A stretch of DNA of 64,000 bases from Acridotheres tristis. Lineage: Eukaryota > Chordata > Aves > Passeriformes > Sturnidae. The stretch's first letter is position 1; every line of letters starts with the position of its first letter. Positions 10,331-25,650 of this stretch are shown one piece after another. The translations under genes were made by a program, and so were the position numbers. The notes beneath the pieces are model-generated. The model did no database searches. It was not told where the DNA came from and saw only the letters and a list, made by a program, of their open reading frames with translations. The stretch covers positions 8,184,001-8,248,000 of the forward strand of contig CM072884.1 in the NCBI GenBank assembly GCA_037013685.1. Reading direction: 5' to 3'.

Positions 10331-13300
10331 CTACTGCAGAGATCATATTCAGGGAGGATCTGTTCTGTCAACAGAATAGAGTGGCAAGAAATGCTGTGTT
10401 TTGGTGCACGTTCTCTGGTAATTTTGTTTTCACAGGCTTTATGAAATGTCACTCTTGGCCATAAATTGCATTTTTCTGATCCTAATTTAATATAACAGTG
10501 ACAAATGCCTCTGTATGTGATGTGGAGCAAGTGGTGATGATTTAATGTATTGCTTCCACTTGTAAGTGCCACCAGGTTTGTTGGTTGTGGAAGTCAAGGT
10601 CAATTTCAGGGAGAGAAGACAAACAGTTTAGGCCTTGCTGGGGTCAAGGAACATGTAGAAAGATGTGCTTCTATCATGCACATCCAATTAATTTGAAATA
10701 GACAGAAAATTTTTGCAGTTCAGAACTGAAAAAGTAAACCAAACCAAAACATAAATCAAACACTTGTCACGTTTTGGCTAGACTGTCCAAATAAAGGCTT
10801 TTATTTAGGCTCAGTAAATAAAAAGAAAGTTAAGAAATTAAGAAAAACTGGAATCTCTGCTCTGATAAAGACCATGTTTGTGTTCACACCTGCCTCTTCC
10901 TTCTCTCCTTTCTCTGCCGTCCTTAAACCTCATGCAGGAAGAAAGAGCTACCACCTAAGATGATCTCATTTCTCTACTGCTTTTTTTGTATGCATGTGCA
11001 TATGCCTTTGTAAATATGCATAACGACATACAATTATCAGCTAGTAACTCTTAAGACTAGAAAGTCATCTTGCCTCATGGAACATTCAGCTTTCTTTGAA
11101 GTGCAGAGAAATATGTCATCCTTCTGTGTAGAATATCTTAAAAATGTCCTAATATCCATGGACTAATGCTAGATCCCATTATGTTGTGATACAATGTATT
11201 TGTTATCAAGGAAATATTATCATGTTTCCATGGTATGGTATTACCATGCATAATTTCCATTATGGCTATACAAATGAGATTACTTAATAGCACAAGAGAT
11301 AATAATTTCTTGTTATCAGGAAATGAAAATTGTGTAGTAAATTTTGTATGATATTTTCAGTTAATATACCTACATAACAATCATGTAGTTTTTTTTAGTC
11401 ATCCATCCCTGCTAATAGAAGTAAAAGCAAATAGCTATTTTTTTATTAACTTGGAGGTTTGTGACCAAATTTGAAATACTTTCTATCTTGCTTATATGCC
11501 ACCTAATTTTTACAGCTGTGTCATTTACCCGTCTTTTTCAAAGTATTCAGATTTGTGTACTCAGATTTCACATTTGTGGGCTTTTTCTGTGTGCGTGACC
11601 TTAGGTTTTCCTTGTTGGGTGGTAGGTTTAGTTTGGTCTTGGTTTTTTTGATTGTTTTGGGCTTTGTGTTTTGTTTTTGTTGTTTTTTTTTTTTTTTTTG
11701 ACTCCTCTCCCTGCTGGAGAGGACGACAAAGGTTTCTAATTCTTATTAGGAGAAATGTTGTCCCTGTGAAGAGGACATATATTAAAAAGGGTGGAAAAAA
11801 AAAATCCCAGCACGTGCCTTGTCTTCCAGAGATTGTCACTGTGTACACTGAGGTCTTAATAAATAAAAAGATTGCCAGCTGTACTTCAATTCACAGCTTC
11901 TTTATTAGCCTTTAAAAAGAAATAAATAAAGCATGACGCTTTATTTAATTGTCTGAATAGATGGAGGCAAACCAAGAGGCACAGTCAGCTGCAAGACACT
12001 TAATGAAGAAATCCCTATTTTTAATCTAGCTGTAGAAGACACAACTCTTGTGCTTTGATGATGTGGCCTTTGTGATGAACCTGGCTGGAAAACCACATGT
12101 GCTGCACAGTCTTCCTAATTAAGTCATCAAAATGCACTGGAGCAACCGGAGTGGCTTGCATAGACCATAGAAGTAATTTTAGTTCCTCTATTGCTTGGTT
12201 AATAGAAAGTGGCACTGTTCTAGATTATGACTGATAGAGGTGAGATGCTACAGCTGCTGTCACTGTGCCTGTAGGTAGGTGCTTTTATTAGATGCTTCTG
12301 TTTGTGTTAGAGACAACATTTTGCTTTTTGTCTTTCCTTTCTCTTACTTTTCAAGGATGGGATTTCAGAGGCATTTCATCCTTCTTTTTTTTTTTTTTTT
12401 TCCTTGAGAAGCTAATGCCTGTGATTTTCCTCAAAATATACTGATATTCTACTTTTTTTGGATGCACTGACAGAGAATTCACCAAAACCGATCTCAAAGT
12501 CAGGATTTGGGAAGGCTGCCCCCTAAGATGAATTTTAAGATGAACAACAAGAAGAAAACTTCAATCACAATTATAAAAATTGGGGGATATAAAAAAGTTT
12601 GAGTATATAAAATGAGGACATAATCAGTTTTTCTATATGGACTTTGTTGGCCACAGCTAAAGATTTTGTAAGTGCGTAGACCAGAATTTGAAGTTCTTAA
12701 TGGCAAATTTTTTGGTAAATACTCATTCTGTGTATCATCTTGAAGCTCTTAGCCTCTTGGAGACAAAAATATATGAGTTATGAGAATGGCGTAATCAGAT
12801 TTTTCATACCTTTAGAATGCATATTCATATGCATTATAAACTAAGGCTTTCCTAGCTTACATAGCTCTGTGACCCTTCCAATTTGATAGCAAGGTTACTG
12901 TACAGGCTACAGGCATTTGCCCACTAGAATCTAAGAATAATACATTTGCTTAAATTCTTCTGTAAAATTGTATTTCATATGGTTAATCGAGAAACTGGCA
13001 TAAATGCTCTGTCTATATTTGGAGGTAATATAAATAGAATTTTCCCAATAAGTTGTTCTAGCCATCCTAAAATTAACAAGAATAAATGTTTCTTGACATA
13101 ATTTTTCAATTATCCTGGGAATAATTTTCAGTTAGAAAACTAGAGCACAAAATGACATAGTCTCTCTTGACTCTAATATTTATTTAGATAATCAGTCTGT
13201 TAATGCTTCAAAGCAATTTCATGTCTTTAACATCAATTATAAAACTAATTTCAGTCATATCAGTAAAAGAATGTAACAATTTACAAGGATGTTTTCACTT

Positions 13301-16300
13301 ATGACTACTCAAGGGGTTACAGCAGACATATCTGCACTTGCTAATTTATTTTCAGTGCTGTGAAATAGAGTGTCTAGAGATGTTTTATTAGATATTTTAA
13401 TAAGTGTCGAACATATTTGCAGAACTTCTGCCCTGACAAAGGGTGATTTATATGCACCTGTATCTGCATACACAGGAAAAAAAATCCTTTTGTCAGTCTG
13501 CCACCTTACTTTTGCATAATGAAACAGGAAATTACTCCCTTTTGACTAATCTGAATTTTAAATCAAAGCAAAATTGGTGAAAGAAACAAGTCCTATTATA
13601 AGCTTATTTCTTAGCCTTAACTGTTGAGTTAGATTGACAATAACTTTATTCTAAGTGTTTATACTGTGATGGTATTATCAGTACAGCATTGTGCAACTAT
13701 TGCTGCATCTTCTTTATTCCAAATCTTTTTAATGCATTTTATAAATGTTCATGAAAATCCTCTAAAAGTAAAGGTTTCATCATTGCCACATATTATTTTT
13801 AACCCAGAAGAAAACTTGTACATGGCCCATATTCAGAGGAGTCAATACTTTACATTTGATAAATTTAGCATTATAAGGCTGTAGGTGCTGTGAGTTTCAG
13901 TGGGTTTCTATTTTAAATACATATTAAACGTTTTTCCTACATTAATTATTGTATACAAATGGCTAAAAAGAACATGTCAAAAATGCTATGTATTCCAATA
14001 TTGCTATTATATGTATTCTGTGTAATAGCTACTACTAAATAAATCAGTCCCTTTTCCTCTGCTGCATGAAAACAAAGAAACACCTATCCTTTATAAATGT
14101 GCTTTGCTCAAGGCATTGTTACAGGCTACCAGAAAGATAAAAGAACCCTTAAAAGTGCTGGGAAGCACATCTGGTTAGCCATTTGCTGTTAAGTTCCCAT
14201 ATTTAGACCTTGCTTTAATTACATTTTGGGTGTGTTTTTTCCTTTGTGTTTGGTTTTGGTTTTGTTGGGGATTTTTTTTGTTTTGTTTTTGTTTTTAATT
14301 CTCTCCCCAGTTTTGCCCTAAAGGCGAAATTTAATTATGTTATTTAGAACTTGGTATTTAAATCAGATCATAAATGACTGAGGTTTTAAGTCTATTTCAT
14401 TTTGACACACAGGCAACCCTCAAGGTCACACTTTTAATATATGAAAATACGAAAATAAAAAGGCTGTTTATGGTAAGCAACAAAAGGTTGCTTGTGGGGT
14501 TCTTTTCTTCCTTTCTCTCTGTCTTTGCAAAATGTATCAGCGATGCCCTTCAGGATTGCATTCACATGCAGAACTCACAGTAAGATTAAACAATTTCCAG
14601 TTCTCCTTATGTCCATCTGGCACTTAAAAATAGAGACAAAAAATTTAGATGTTCTATTCATGTGTAATACCGTTTCAGAAAACATGCTTTGTTATATTCA
14701 CTGAGACTCATTACAGGTCATGGTGCTGACCTAGCACAGAGCTGATCACTTCTGCTTTTTAAAGATACTTAATATGTAAGTGTGTTGCCTTTGAGTGCAT
14801 GCTACTTAAAATGTCTGGGACAGGTTAACTTTTCAAATCTGATGCACACTTAGACCTCTTTGCTTGTCTGACCTGTAACACATCATGAAATATCATGTTT
14901 TTGAAGGATGAGATGCCCATGACCACTTCTGTTCATCAGTTTGCATCCCCTCATTTTGCCACCTCTCTCAAGTATGTCTTTGTTCCTGACTGGGAGCTGA
15001 TCAGCTGGATTAAATCTGCCTCTGAAATCAGGACTGGGCATTATGCTGATTCACAACTGAAGTTTAAATGTGTTAGAATTTTAGCCTTCTAAATAGTCTA
15101 AGCAAATCTTTAATTTGTTTACAATTTACAGCGTGAAATAGCCATGGTTTGCTTTCCTGCTATGTAATGTTCATTTCAGCCACTTTACACAACGAAGGTA
15201 ACATTTGTTTTTAAATTTCAGCTCTTTGGTGGCCTGTTTCTGAAATAACACTCATGAAGGGTTTCTGGTTTCAAGTTGGAGCTGTTGTAGTAGTAAAAGC
15301 TTCTTAGGCAATAACTTTGTTTTAGGGCTTGGGATGAAGAATGTAATTTGGATCGGTCTCATAAGTTAATTGTGGCAATCCGACATACTGATCACAACTG
15401 CTGTCTGAATTTAATTAAAAATTTTCTAAATATACAGACAATTCTGAATTTGAACTAAAATGCATTAAACTTACAGCTGGGAAGAGGACAATGATTACTG
15501 CCTACCTGGTTTATCTTCCATCCCTTTAAAGCATTTTTTTTTTTTTAAATGAAATTTCTGTCCTTGAAAGCGCTTGCTACATGGAGAGGTCAAAATGTTA
15601 ACTTAGGTTCAGCTCTTTCCAGCATTCATACAGCTTTCCCAAATTGAGCTCCCTGCTGTCATGGCTAGATTACTGCTGGGACCTGAGTGAGCTTATTTAA
15701 GGCTAGCCTGGCACCTTGACTATACATTGCAGTCTCTGTTCTTTCACTGTCTGCTGTCTTTATTTCATAGTGCTGCTTTTCTTGCAGGGCTCTGATGTTT
15801 TGTCCTATTGTAGATATTTTAGAAGTTATAATATAGCTTGTAAATGAAATTGGTTTCTGATTCCTGATTTCCCCCCTGCCATAAATATTCTATTATAAAG
15901 GGATTTTGTCTCCCATGCTTTTGAAAGGCTGTGCAGAGGGATTTTTAAGCGTTTTAAGTTGTGTGTGGTTTAGCAGGAAAGTCAGCATCCTCTAGTATTT
16001 CAAAGAAGCTCTAGTACAGTACAGAGAAAAAGAATGGTCCGAGGTCAGTAGTAGCTTATGAAGGTATTCAGTCAGTGTCAAGTCTGACTTTGACTCTGAG
16101 TTTGAAATATTTAACCTTTCTATTACTGCAGAAACTCCAATCAATCTGTGTTGCAGTCACCTTGTAAGAAATAACTGAAATCCCTTAATCAGCACTTGCA
16201 GAGCAGTCTTTTGGGCTAATTCACAAAGACTGACACAACTAGAAATAAACCAACTAGTCTACCTTCTTTTTTCTTTTTAAGACCTAAAAGAATGTGTGAT

Positions 16301-19300
16301 GCATATGGCTACTGTAATATGTTTGAAATTCATAAAAGCACATTTTTCCTATGTTTTTTGAATCTGAATGAAGACCTAGAGTAAACCTGCTCCATTCTCC
16401 CCACTTGTGTAAAATCCTTATTCTGACAGTTGATGACATAAACATTCATATAAGTAATTAAGCATGAGCAACATTTTAGTACTATTCTAAAGGGCCATAG
16501 GACACTGACAGTCACCATTAAAACTTATAAATAAATTCTGCTGAAATGGGGAATAAAGTAGTCTGAGACAACTTCAGTTGAAGCCTTTGTCTTACCTCCT
16601 ATTTTAATGTTTCCATTCAGCCTCATAGAGATACATCCTGTTTCATTTCCTAGCTGTAAAAATGAAATTTTGAACTTGCTGCTTTTTCACTGCAGAATTC
16701 TTCATTCCTACTTTGCATATATTTCCTTACGTTTGCTTTATCCCACATTTATCTACAGAAATATTTATTTTTATTTTTTAGCCTGTTTGTGTCACTAAAA
16801 TATGCAGGAGTAACATAATATTTTTATCAAGTCCAAATATCTTCTGATTTTTTTCCTCTTCAGTTCCAATCATACAGTAATATTTTCCATTACTTGCAAA
16901 GTTTATTTTAGTCTTCTTTAGTGATAAAGTAATGAACCCCATATTGAAAGTTCCCCTTATAAGGACCTATCATTTGACTAGATTAATGATTTAGATTGTA
17001 ATTTTCTGTTTCCACTTGAACTAAATTCGTGTTTATTTAATATTGGAGAAAAGGTTCAGGGTTGTTGGGTTTTGTGTGGTCTTGAGTTTTTGTTTTCCAT
17101 AAAAATAGCAGATAAAAGAACTGTTTTACTAATAAATCCTTAAAGCTTTGGAGTAAGAATTTAGAACTTAAAACTGGCCATGGAGCTTGCTTGATGTCTT
17201 CTTGTCAGTTCTTACAAAATTTACTTTAAATGTACTCCCGTTGTATATGTCCAGGAATTCTCATGTTCATCAGTTGATGTTGTGTTTGATATATTGGTGG
17301 AATTTGAAAAAAGGCTTTGTGTTCTTAGATTAGAAAGAGAATCTTGTCAATCCTATGATCATGGCTCCTCAAGAATAGGAGTTGGGCTTTGCTAAAGTGA
17401 TCAAGAACATTGGGTAATCTTTTGTGTTCTTCAGGTGATGCCAGATAAATTTCCAGCAGAGAGGTGCTGAATGGAAGAGTCAGTCCCTTGAAATCAATGT
17501 GGAAAAGTCAGAGGATGGTTGTATTAAAGGATTAGGAAAATAGAATATGCTGTGTTAGTTGAGTACATCTGTGCTCACAGCCTCTTTACTTCATGTCATT
17601 TTCCTGTTCAGTATGACATGAGTCAGCATTTCACGCTCTCAGCTCTCAGCTCTGTTTCCATACTATTAAAACTGCTTTTGCAGATATGTTACTGTGCACT
17701 TTGATGTTTTGTATGGGATTTAGCTTATCTAATAGTAGTGTACATCTACAGGCTAATAAATTTTGCCACTTTTCTCTCATTTTCTTTAATTCTCCTTCTT
17801 TTGCTGGTCTTGGAATCTGTTCACCAATTTTTTTTTTTTTTATGTAATAGGAAAAGAGAATTTGAAGGGATGAGACATTCACATGAGAATTGGGCTATGT
17901 AGAGAAGGGTGCAGACAGAGTGCAGCAGAAATGAGTCACCACTAAAAGGATTTCAGAGGGTATTTCATGAAGATCTGAGAATATCATGTTAGGAGAATGT
18001 AAGAGGAGAGAAGGCTGCTCTTTGTTGGATTTATGGCTTATGGAACAATATAATTTTCTACAATATCCCCCCTCTTTGAGTGCAGAGTGCTCCTGGACTG
18101 CTGTCAGGGTAATAGAAAAGAGAACTGCTGATTTTTGCCATACCAAACTTGTTTCCTGTGCAGCCACAGAAAACTGGAGCCCATCCATGCATCTGCCACA
18201 GGTTTCCCAAATGCTGCTGCAAAAAACACCTCAAACAATTTGCCAACTCACAGACATTAATAGTTCACATCTCATTCCATGGCTTATCTAATTTGACTCC
18301 CATGAACACATTTTCCAGTAGGTCTGAGCATGTACCATTAGTATTACATATAATCACATTTTTCATAAAATAAGCTTTTTCAGGTGTGAAATAGTCTTTA
18401 AAAATGAGACCTTCCATGTCACAGTTTAACTGTGCAATACTGGTGGAAACTGTTGGTATTATGGGAAGTAGTTCCCTATACTTTCTATTTCTGTCTAAGG
18501 GAAGAAATTATATTTTACATGAAGTTCACATACTTTGAGAGTATAGCGTACTGTGGCAGTGTTAAAATAATGTAATAAAAAATTATCTTATGTTGTTTGA
18601 TATTTTTTTCATATTTATTAATATTTTTATAGATTTTTAGGGGGAAAATATAGGGGTTTACCAATAATTAAGCTTCAGTTCTGCTGTATGCAGAACGCTG
18701 AATGTAACTGTTCAAAAGCAGTGGCCTAACAGCACTGTAACTTTTATCTACAAACTTAACAAATACCAAAACTTCTGCAAAAAAAAAAAAAATTAACACT
18801 TTTGAGCAACATCTTAACCAAGAAATCTCATTGTGTTTTGTAGTACAATGCAAGGCTGCAATCAATTGTTTGGACCCATCAAATATGTCGATTTTCCATC
18901 TCTATGCTGACATTTGATGATTCTCATCTATCTAAGCAGCATCACAGGCATGTGTATGTGATGGTAGATGGTAGATACTTGCGTCTGAACTGATCCCTGA
19001 GGCTCTACATAATTTATACTCAATAAAGTGAGGTGATTCAGAGTATAGTTAAGGCATTCTAGGTGCACTGTTGGAGGTTGCCCTCTCTAGTTGCCTGTTT
19101 TCTCCCTCAACTAAACAAAAGACTCTGGGTTTACTTTTGATGAGATAAATCCCATCATTGGAGTCTGTTAATTCTCTTCTGACAACTGGGCTGCCTCTAG
19201 ACTAAACAGTGGATATGCTGTTGTGTATCATGCACCTATTTGCCCTATAATTATCCAGATGGAGGGTCAAGACAAAGTGTTACATGGCTGTGCTGTAGTC

Positions 19301-22300
19301 TGCATGTTCCTGTTTTCTTTCCAGGAAAACCAAAGTGTAGGAAAAAGGCCCTTGGTGCTTGCCTGAAGCTGAGGTCAGTCTGAGGATATACTAATAAACC
19401 CACTTGTTTTGTTGTAGCATACAAGTCTTTAGATTTTAAATGGGAGAACTCTTTCATTGTCAAGCTGGTAAGAGAGCTAAAGATGATATAAGAAAAATAC
19501 TTTTTCCAATTTATTCTGGCAGCAGCTCCAAATTATTCAGAAAGCTTGTAGAGCTAGTGCAGAGTGGAAATATTAGTGATTCATTAGCATTTCCCAAGGT
19601 AAGCAAAGCTGTGGGAACACGTGATATATTTCCATGGCATCTTTTCAACATGATGCTGTAAGTAATGAGGAAATTTGAAAGCCTTTGTGAAGTCTTCAGC
19701 ACCCTTGCATCCTCTTGGAAGGGACTCTGGAGTGAGTCTGCTGAAAAGCTTGAATCATGAGTCACAAGCTTCATCAGCTGCGTGAGAGCATCTTGGATGT
19801 CAGAAGAGGAAAGAGAGTTATAGCTGGAGCTTTAACTCTGGCATGGTGCCTGAAAGTTAACCAGACTCAGGAGACAAAAGCTCAACTGTGTAAAGCTCAA
19901 GGAAATAAGTTAGGGAGTAGTTATGAGGGCCTGAATTCATCCCAGCTTATGTTAAGTGGAGGCATCTGAGTTAGGGCAGCCTTGCAGCCGAGGTGGAAGT
20001 GGACTGAATTATTGCTCGACTACGTGTGTCTCACCATTGGCTATAGAAAGAAACAGTAATGATATGGGTGAGTGTCTGATTTTGGATCAAATCTATTGAA
20101 TCCGTTTTTTTCTTATACAGATACTTGTGAGACTTCTTAGGAAATAATCCAGCCATACTCTCCAGGCTAAAACCTGCATTCTCATTTTCTATTGAGCCAA
20201 GAAACAGCACCAACATTGTCAAAGAGCCTTGACATCACTTGCTCTAATATGGGATACAGCAATTATTTTCAGTCTCCTCAGATGCCTGAGCTTCTCCAGG
20301 TGTCAGGCTCTGAGGACAATTCTGAATTGCCTTATTCGATTTTTGTCCTATTTTTGTCTATTTTGAATAGGTGTCTGTAGTGAGAGAGTGTTAGATGAAA
20401 TTGCAAGCTATTTCTTCTTGGAACTACATTTCTCCTCTTCTAGGAATTAAAAAAAAAAAAAATGCTTAAGAATGTCGTTTAAGAGAACATAGGAACCATC
20501 AGAGAAAGTAATTTATTACCAGACTTTGCCTCAAATAAAATGTGTTCACAGTTTTATAGAAAATAACAAAATGAAGTATTGCAGTTAGGTATCCTGTCCA
20601 ATCTCCAGCCTTTGCACTGGAAGAGGTATGATGGTGCATGAATGCATTTCACGTTTAGAGAATAAAAGAAATTAATGTTTTGCATAGAATTAGTTTGCTG
20701 ACTTCTCCTAAATGTTGAACTTCACTTTATAATTGCTCATTAAATTAAAAAAAAAAAAAAAAAAAACAACAAAAAAAAACACCATAAACCCATGTATGAT
20801 AATATACCTTAAAGGCCAGTAAAATAATGTTGAGCTTGAAATTATCTATTTTGTAAGTTGCTTGGCGTTTTCTGCTACAAAATGCCATAACAATAAAATT
20901 GTGAAATCCTTGACGTGGGACAGGGAAACAGAACCCTGCAGAACTAAGAACCAAGGTTTCCTGTTAGAATGTATGCATTTTCCAAGTTAATAATTTGGTG
21001 GGATTTTTTTCTGCGTATCAGAATAGTCAGAATATTTCATTTTAAATTTTGTTTTATGCTGCAGTTCTTTTAATCACCCCGGTGTTTTAAGATGTAAAAG
21101 AGTTGTATACAAAAAGAAGTTTGGGCATGCCTGGTCATATCAAGATTTCCTCCAGGGAATGACTCCAAAAAAGGCACGGAGAAATAGATTTTATAATAAT
21201 TAGAACTAACATAACTAATTTAAAACTGTTTAATTGAACTAATTTAAATTTTAATTGAAAAAGAATACATAGGAAGTACTTCATCTTATATGCAACTTGT
21301 AATTAAAATGTCTATCTATTAATTTCACAAGCATGAAAGTAAACCTTCACATTCCAACTTTACAGGCACATCCCAATTCCTTAATTTATAGCACATGCAG
21401 ATAGTATTTGAATAATTTTGCATATAGGTATTTTGCTCCCACAGTGTTTTATTTCTTGATGTCATGTTTTTTCTTTTTAAAATCTCTCCTACTCTCCAAA
21501 CCACACCTGAAAGTATATAGATCTTATCAAAGTTTCTCATGATTTCTTACATGAATTATCGAAGGCTTGTGATATTTATAAACCCCAGACTGGCTCACTG
21601 AAGTGAAGTAGAAATGTAATGTTTTCCATATTTGTCTTTATAAATATTTGGTGTTCTTTGGAGTCTAAAAATATTCAGGGATTTAACCCTGGAATTATTG
21701 TTGGACAAAGAGAGATCACAGTCCTTTACAATTAATTACTGCTCATAAATTGGACTTATCTTCTGATTAATGACTCAGCATGTTGATGTTAGTGTTTTAT
21801 TGCTCCTACATTTCTACATGCTTTGTGAATTATAGATGTAGTTATCATCTAATGTTGCAAACATAGTAAAAATATACATATTATTATTGCTGTGCTTTTG
21901 ATGCTGTTTATTACCCAGACTTCTGCATGAAAGATTTTATTTCTCTATTATTAAAAGCCTCTTTAATTTGCACATAGAGAAGTCATTGCCTCAGCATGGT
22001 TCAGAGGTAATTTCCATGTTAGGGCTATAATTCAATGTAGTTGTTTGCTGTACCAGTGAGCATCCTTACCTAAGGATAAGAAACACCAAATTACTTACTG
22101 ATTTCTGAAAATTATATTGCACAAGTGAAACATCAAATTTTAAACTCTCTTGTGACTAATGGAGCAGTGATCCCAGTTTACATGCTGATAATGAAAAGGA
22201 GATGGATGGTTTTCACTACAGACAACCTGCCATTTTTTTTAATCACTCAAGTGCTATTTTTCTCTAATGCTCTTGGGTTTTGAGTATTGTTTTTGGGGTA

Positions 22301-25300
22301 CTGGATACTGTTTTTGCTGAGCTATTATCAATAGCTTTGCAAGACTCAAGTTTTTATAGCCACATAAAATGCATTAAATAATACCTAGTTTTTATTATGA
22401 GCTGAGTAAATTTTGAGAGAGTTTTTGCTCTTGCTGTGTCCAAGTCTTTGACATAGCATGAATTGAAAGGAAGAGCAGATTCCTTTTCCTGTGGAGCCCT
22501 ACTCTGAACTCGGAGGGCAATGAGGAGAGAAAATGCATGCATTTGGGAGATTACTTGTTAAGGGTGAGGGAAATTGCTAGATAAATAGCTCAGAGGCTTT
22601 TAATAAATGCATTTGTGCATTTAAAGAAATGCAGTAACAGAAAGAAGAGAGAATAAAAGGTAAAAGTCCTACAAGTTGTATCCTTAGAGCAATATTTGGG
22701 GCACATGCTCACTAGCTGTTAAAATTTAGAGTGAGCAGCCTGAGAACTCAAGAACTAACATGAGAATTAGAGCTGTAGCCCAAAGGTGAGAGAGAAGGAG
22801 AAAGGAGCCCCAGGAATTATACATTTACTTTTTGAGAGAAAAGTGAAGTAAAAAGAGTATTTGACTAAAGGATTCAGCTCTGTGTGGTGACATGAATTAA
22901 CCTCTCATGTGCCACTCAGGGAGACTTTTTAGCACTTACAGTGCAATTCAAATGTGTTAGACAGCCACTGAGTCTTTCTCAAAAGTCACTATAGTCACTA
23001 TCTTTTTCATATTTTTATATCAAAACACATCAGTAGCTCTGGCAAGTACTGTGTTTTCAGATAAGTGTGCAAGAAATGTGCTTCTAAATGGATTCTTCAG
23101 AAGATTATTTTATTAATGAGTTTATCTGAACTTGTATGAATTCAGGATAATAAATTGTGTACTGTCTCGATTGCTGCAGTAATAAGGAAGAGAGAAGTTT
23201 TTAAAAAATATTTTTAAAAGCTGGGAGTTAATGTTTACTGCTGAAACTACACAGCTGTAGCATAAGGCCAGCTCAAGGAGAAGCAAGATGATGAATGCAT
23301 ATTACTGTATTTTATCACTGCAAAAGTAGACCTATGAGTTTTGTGCCAAGGTCTGGCATAGGGAAACTTATCCTATAAGCAAGGGATTCTTACTTAGAAC
23401 AAATAGATAAACTGCTAGGTTGCAAGGAAGTCAGATATAATTTCAAAATACTTATTTTATGTTGTGATTTTTCTTTCAGATGCAGTGATGATACATTTAT
23501 GCTCCTTTTTTTTGTTTATACATTTTTTGTTCTTTGAGAAACTCTTTGAATGGACTAAATAATATTTTAAAAAATAACATAAGATATAGGAATAGAACAA
23601 GTAGTGTTGACTGTACTAAAAGTTGTGCTTTTTTAACCACATAAAAATCACTTTTTTCAAAAGAGAGCACAAAGAAAAGTATATGTCATTTTTTACTACA
23701 GGTCTCAGAATTAATATAAAATTAATTGATCAAGGGCACTGTTCAGAAATGCAGATTCACTCCTCTGATACTCTGAGTAACTCTTCTCAGGCCACTGAAA
23801 GAATCACAGGGTGATAGGTGTCTTGTAGTATTTTCCACATCTAGAGATTGAGTTATGTTGGAATTAAAATAATTTCATTCTGAGTTTATCTTCTGAAAAT
23901 CAGCCATGTGGAAAGTAACTGTTGAAAATTCATAAATAAGCTAACATGTTTTAATCTGTCCTACATGTCAAGTAAATATTCTCCTGACCTTCACCTGGTT
24001 ATATTTTTTAAGGAATGGAGTCAGCAATGAGGAAGACTTCTGGATTAGAAAATGAGTAAAATAAGAATCCAGTGAGTTCAGCTTTTTGGTTACACAGTAG
24101 TGAATCTGAAATGAAAGAGCCTCACTAAATGTGAGATTCTTTTCTCCCCAGCCAAGTTTCCATAAGCTTACACCAATATTGGTTTCCAGTGTAGCTCAGA
24201 TTTTATAGCATGACTCAGGAGGATGTTCTCAAGAAGATATGTTTGAGAAGTTTCCTGAGCTTTTCATATAAACCACAACTTTATATGCTGAAATTTCCTG
24301 ATAGGCTCTGAAACCAGGAGTAAACCTCAATAAAGAGCTCATTTTAAAAGATACTGGACTGTGGGATGAACAATTTTTTGTTTTTATAGAACACAGTAGT
24401 GAGACTAAATCAGTTCAGACTGGGGAGTTGCCAGATGTAATTGCAATTGTATTAACAGAGAAAGTGCTTTCTCTCCTTGTAAATGCAATGAGGGATAAAG
24501 AAGCGGGGGGAAACAACAAAGAAAGGTCTTTTATCTGAGAGGAAACACAATGTAGTGGAAAGGTATAAAAATAAAAAGATCCAGAGAAGATAGCAGTCAA
24601 GTAGATTCCAGGTCGAAACAAACTAATCTTGATCACTCAAGCCACAAGCAGGAAAGACTTGGATATGAAAAAGTGAGCTGTGAAAAATGTGAGAACAGAC
24701 CATCAATTGCTTTTATATATCTGTTTCTGAAATTGTCACTAGTTGAAATTGTCATAGTTTTAAGAAATGTATTTTATTGCCAGTCTGTCAATTCAGAATG
24801 TGTTTCATCATGAGTCCTGTTAATTAGTACTAACCTGACATACTCTTCACAATCAAGGAACCGATGCCAGTCTTCAGACTAAGCTATCTAATTACTTTGG
24901 TTAAAGGTGGGGAGATGTAGCATAGTTTAAAGTGTTCCCATACAGCTTAAAAGTCTTACCTTGAATTCTTTCAGTCCACCAGATCAGTGTGAAGTCACCA
25001 TATGAAAGGAAATCTTCTGAAACACATTAATACATTATTCATGTTATCTTAATATTTAAATTTCTCCTCCCACCCTAGAAGATATCAAAACACAGTTAAG
25101 TGGCATGACATTCATAGGCAGTCCTTCTGTTCAAGTTAAATCCTAGGCACTTTAATACAGGTGTAACATAAATCAGGACGTGGTACCCAGTGCCACTGGG
25201 TTTTTGAGGAAATTCTGGTTGCATCAGGCATCATTAAAGCAGAGATTGTGTGGTGTGTTTGTGTACACACATACACATGTGTGCCAGCACTTCTGGGCAC

Positions 25301-25384
25301 CCAGGAGCTGGGTTGTTTTTGGTAAGGAACCAAGATTATGCTCCAGGTGGGAGCCTGATGACATCACCAGCTTGTAGACAGAGT
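10331..25384 (+). other. ROBO1 intron, long unique stretch with low-complexity patches
   Basis: I see no exon in these 15 kb. Notable content: T/G-only tracts at 11603-11699 and 14225-14297; T17 at 11683-11699 and 12385-12401; T14 at 17828-17841; A15 near 18779-18793; A14 near 20449-20462; A20 at 20747-20766; and a 24-bp direct duplication at 21213-21260. The open frames clustered at 17895-18373 and 19251-19969 occur in several frames at once and lack domain motifs, so I do not call them genes. Parts may be conserved non-coding DNA, which cannot be judged from one sequence. Confidence 0.55.
21213..21260. repeat. 24-bp direct duplication, AT-rich
   Basis: AACTAATTTAAA occurs at 21213-21224 and again at 21237-21248. 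Both copies are followed by a TAATTGAA-type segment, giving a period of 24 bp. The second copy is diverged. The units contain homeodomain-like TAATT cores, but low complexity alone could produce this. Confidence 0.55.
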
Positions 25385-25650
25385 GGACAGTCACAGGAAT
25401 GTGGAATAGCTCAGGTTGGAACAACCTTGGGAGGTCACTGTTCAAAACAGGGGCAGCCACCAGGTCAGACAAGCCTTCCAGTCACTTCTTGGGAATGTCC
25501 AGAATGAGTTTGCACAGCTTGTCTGAAAAACCATCTCCAAAGTTTGACTGTCTTCATGGGGAAAAGCTTTTTCTTCCAGTCCAAACCTCTTTCTTTTCAG
25601 TTTTGTGTCTGTTATCTTCATGTTCCTGTCACTGCCAGGTTCTTCCCTCC
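25385..25650 (-). mobile_element. CR1 LINE fragment (sense -)
   Basis: On the + strand the sequence follows antisense CR1: AGCTCAGGTTGGAACAACCTTGGGAGGTCACTG, CAAAACAGGGGCAGCCACCAGGTCAGA, then TTTGACTGTCTTCATGGGGAAAAGCTTTTTCTT. It continues to the segment equivalent to TTTGTGCCTGTTGCCTCTTGTCCTGTCACTG, here diverged as TTTTGTGTCTGTTATCTTCATGTTCCTGTCACTG. It is old and substituted throughout. The cluster of small overlapping frames at 25136-25717 reflects this repeat and the GC-richer sequence around it. Confidence 0.75.
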